Shown piece after piece: positions 4,918-5,737 of a stretch of 5,737 bases of DNA. The stretch's first letter is position 1. The number at the start of each line of letters is the position of its first letter. The position numbers were made by a program, and so were the translations under genes. Source of the DNA: an uncultured Actinomycetes bacterium (GTDB lineage Bacteria; Actinomycetota; Actinomycetes; Nanopelagicales; Nanopelagicaceae); the NCBI GenBank assembly GCA_903822245.1, contig CAIJOE010000084.1, positions 1 through 5,737 of the forward strand, given 5' to 3'. The notes under the pieces were generated by a model. It saw nothing but the letters and a program-made list of their open reading frames with translations. It was not told the DNA's origin and searched no databases.

Positions 4918-5737
4918 CTAAAGCGACTTCGTAATACGTTCTGCGGCTTCTGAAATTTGCTCATCGGTTGCCGTTAGTGCAACTCGAATATGGTTTTTTC
5001 CAGCTTCGCCATAAAAATTACCAGGAGTTGCAAGAATGCCTCGATCGGCAAGCCAAGAGACTGAATCCCAATCACTTTCATTGCGAGTGCACCAGATATA
5101 TAGACCTGCTTCAGTGAAATCAATCTTGAATCCTGCGGCTTCAAGTGCGGGACGTAAAATATTTCGCCGAGCCCGATAGCGCTTAGCCTGTACTTGCACA
5201 TGCTCTTCATCACCTAGTGCTGCTGTCATAGCCCGTTGTACCGGGAGGGGAACCATCATCCCCGCATGCTTTCTAATTTCAAGAATTCGCTTTATCAATT
5301 CAGGGTCTCCAACAATTAATCCTGCCCGATAGCCTGCCAAGTTTGAACGCTTAGACATGGAATGAACGGCAAGTAAATTCTTATTATCTCCCGCTGCAAC
5401 TTTGAGAATTGAAATCGGGACTTTTTCATTTGCAGGAAAACTCAAGTAGCACTCATCACTCACGACAACGCTACCCGTCCTTCGTGAGTATTCAACAACT
5501 GATTTTAATTCTGCCTCGCTATGAACTCTGCCAGTCGGATTGGATGGTGAATTAATCCAAGCTAAATCCGATTTAGGCCAATTAGCAGAATCGATATCTA
5601 CGGCTATTGACTCTGCCTTACCGATTATTGAACCAACTAAATAAGTTGGGTAAGCCGTCTTGGGATAGAGAATGGTCTTAGATTCGAGCAGTGTTGGAAG
5701 CCAAGCCACTAATTCTTTTGAACCTATTGTTGGGAGC
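4918..5737 (-). CDS. dapC: Succinyldiaminopimelate transaminase (class I/II aminotransferase), start outside the window
   Basis: The C-terminal 273 or so codons of a PLP-dependent fold-type I aminotransferase; the frame stays open to the right edge, where it reads LPTIGSKELVAWLP, the usual interior motif before the AYPTY segment. The GTG at 5709 is therefore an internal valine. Visible motifs are NSPSNPTGR (cofactor and substrate binding), VVVSDECY (PLP ring contacts) and SMSKRSNLAGYRAG, whose lysine (codon 5352-5350) should form the Schiff base. NHIRVALT near the end holds the carboxylate-binding arginine. The sequence resembles actinobacterial DapC, which transfers an amino group from glutamate to N-succinyl-2-amino-6-ketopimelate in the lysine and meso-diaminopimelate pathway. 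Other members of the family (aspartate or alanine aminotransferases) look similar, so substrate is fairly but not fully certain. It is the upstream partner of the methyltransferase gene, two bases apart; in relatives a ferredoxin gene often precedes dapC, which cannot be checked here. Confidence 0.88.
   Translation of the reverse strand, partial: LPTIGSKELVAWLPTLLESKTILYPKTAYPTYLVGSIIGKAESIAVDIDSANWPKSDLAWINSPSNPTGRVHSEAELKSVVEYSRRTGSVVVSDECYLSFPANEKVPISILKVAAGDNKNLLAVHSMSKRSNLAGYRAGLIVGDPELIKRILEIRKHAGMMVPLPVQRAMTAALGDEEHVQVQAKRYRARRNILRPALEAAGFKIDFTEAGLYIWCTRNESDWDSVSWLADRGILATPGNFYGEAGKNHIRVALTATDEQISEAAERITKSL

Overview
This window most likely comes from a high-G+C-phylum bacterium (Actinobacteria) with an unusually A+T-rich, compact genome, such as a free-living planktonic lineage of the acI/Nanopelagicales kind. 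The phylum call rests on a complete WhiB-type iron-sulfur regulator, a family essentially confined to Actinobacteria and their phages. It sits between an NDP-sugar nucleotidyltransferase and a family 2 glycosyltransferase, an arrangement reminiscent of the whiB2/manB/wbbL region of mycobacteria. The lineage call is an inference from base composition, tight spacing and recalled gene order, not from a database search.

Reading in the direction of transcription (mostly the minus strand, right to left), the window opens at 5737 with the interior of a dapC-like aminotransferase (lysine/diaminopimelate synthesis). Two bases after its stop, a class I methyltransferase of the Methyltransf_32 type begins (4915-3734). 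This pair ends tail-to-tail with a plus-strand two-CBS-domain gene (3306-3737); the two stop codons share one CTAG. Divergent from the CBS gene is a uracil permease of the NCS2/UraA family (3095-1839), with a long structured leader before it and a strong intrinsic terminator after it (1797-1828). Next come the nucleotidyltransferase (1774-797), whiB (642-370) with a well-formed promoter, and the start of a glycosyltransferase that runs off the left edge (299-1).

Functionally there are three blocks. The left block (nucleotidyltransferase, WhiB, glycosyltransferase) concerns activated sugars and cell-surface glycan assembly together with a cell-division/development type regulator. The middle block is pyrimidine-base uptake next to an adenine-nucleotide-sensing type CBS protein. 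The right block couples a peptidoglycan-precursor enzyme to a methyltransferase of unknown substrate.

No insertion sequence, CRISPR array, tRNA or rRNA was seen, and no stretch above about 210 bases lacks a gene. I see no convincing undescribed multi-gene system. The items most worth a second look are a perfect inverted repeat over the whiB -10 element, the structured permease leader, and the orphan-substrate methyltransferase coupled to dapC.
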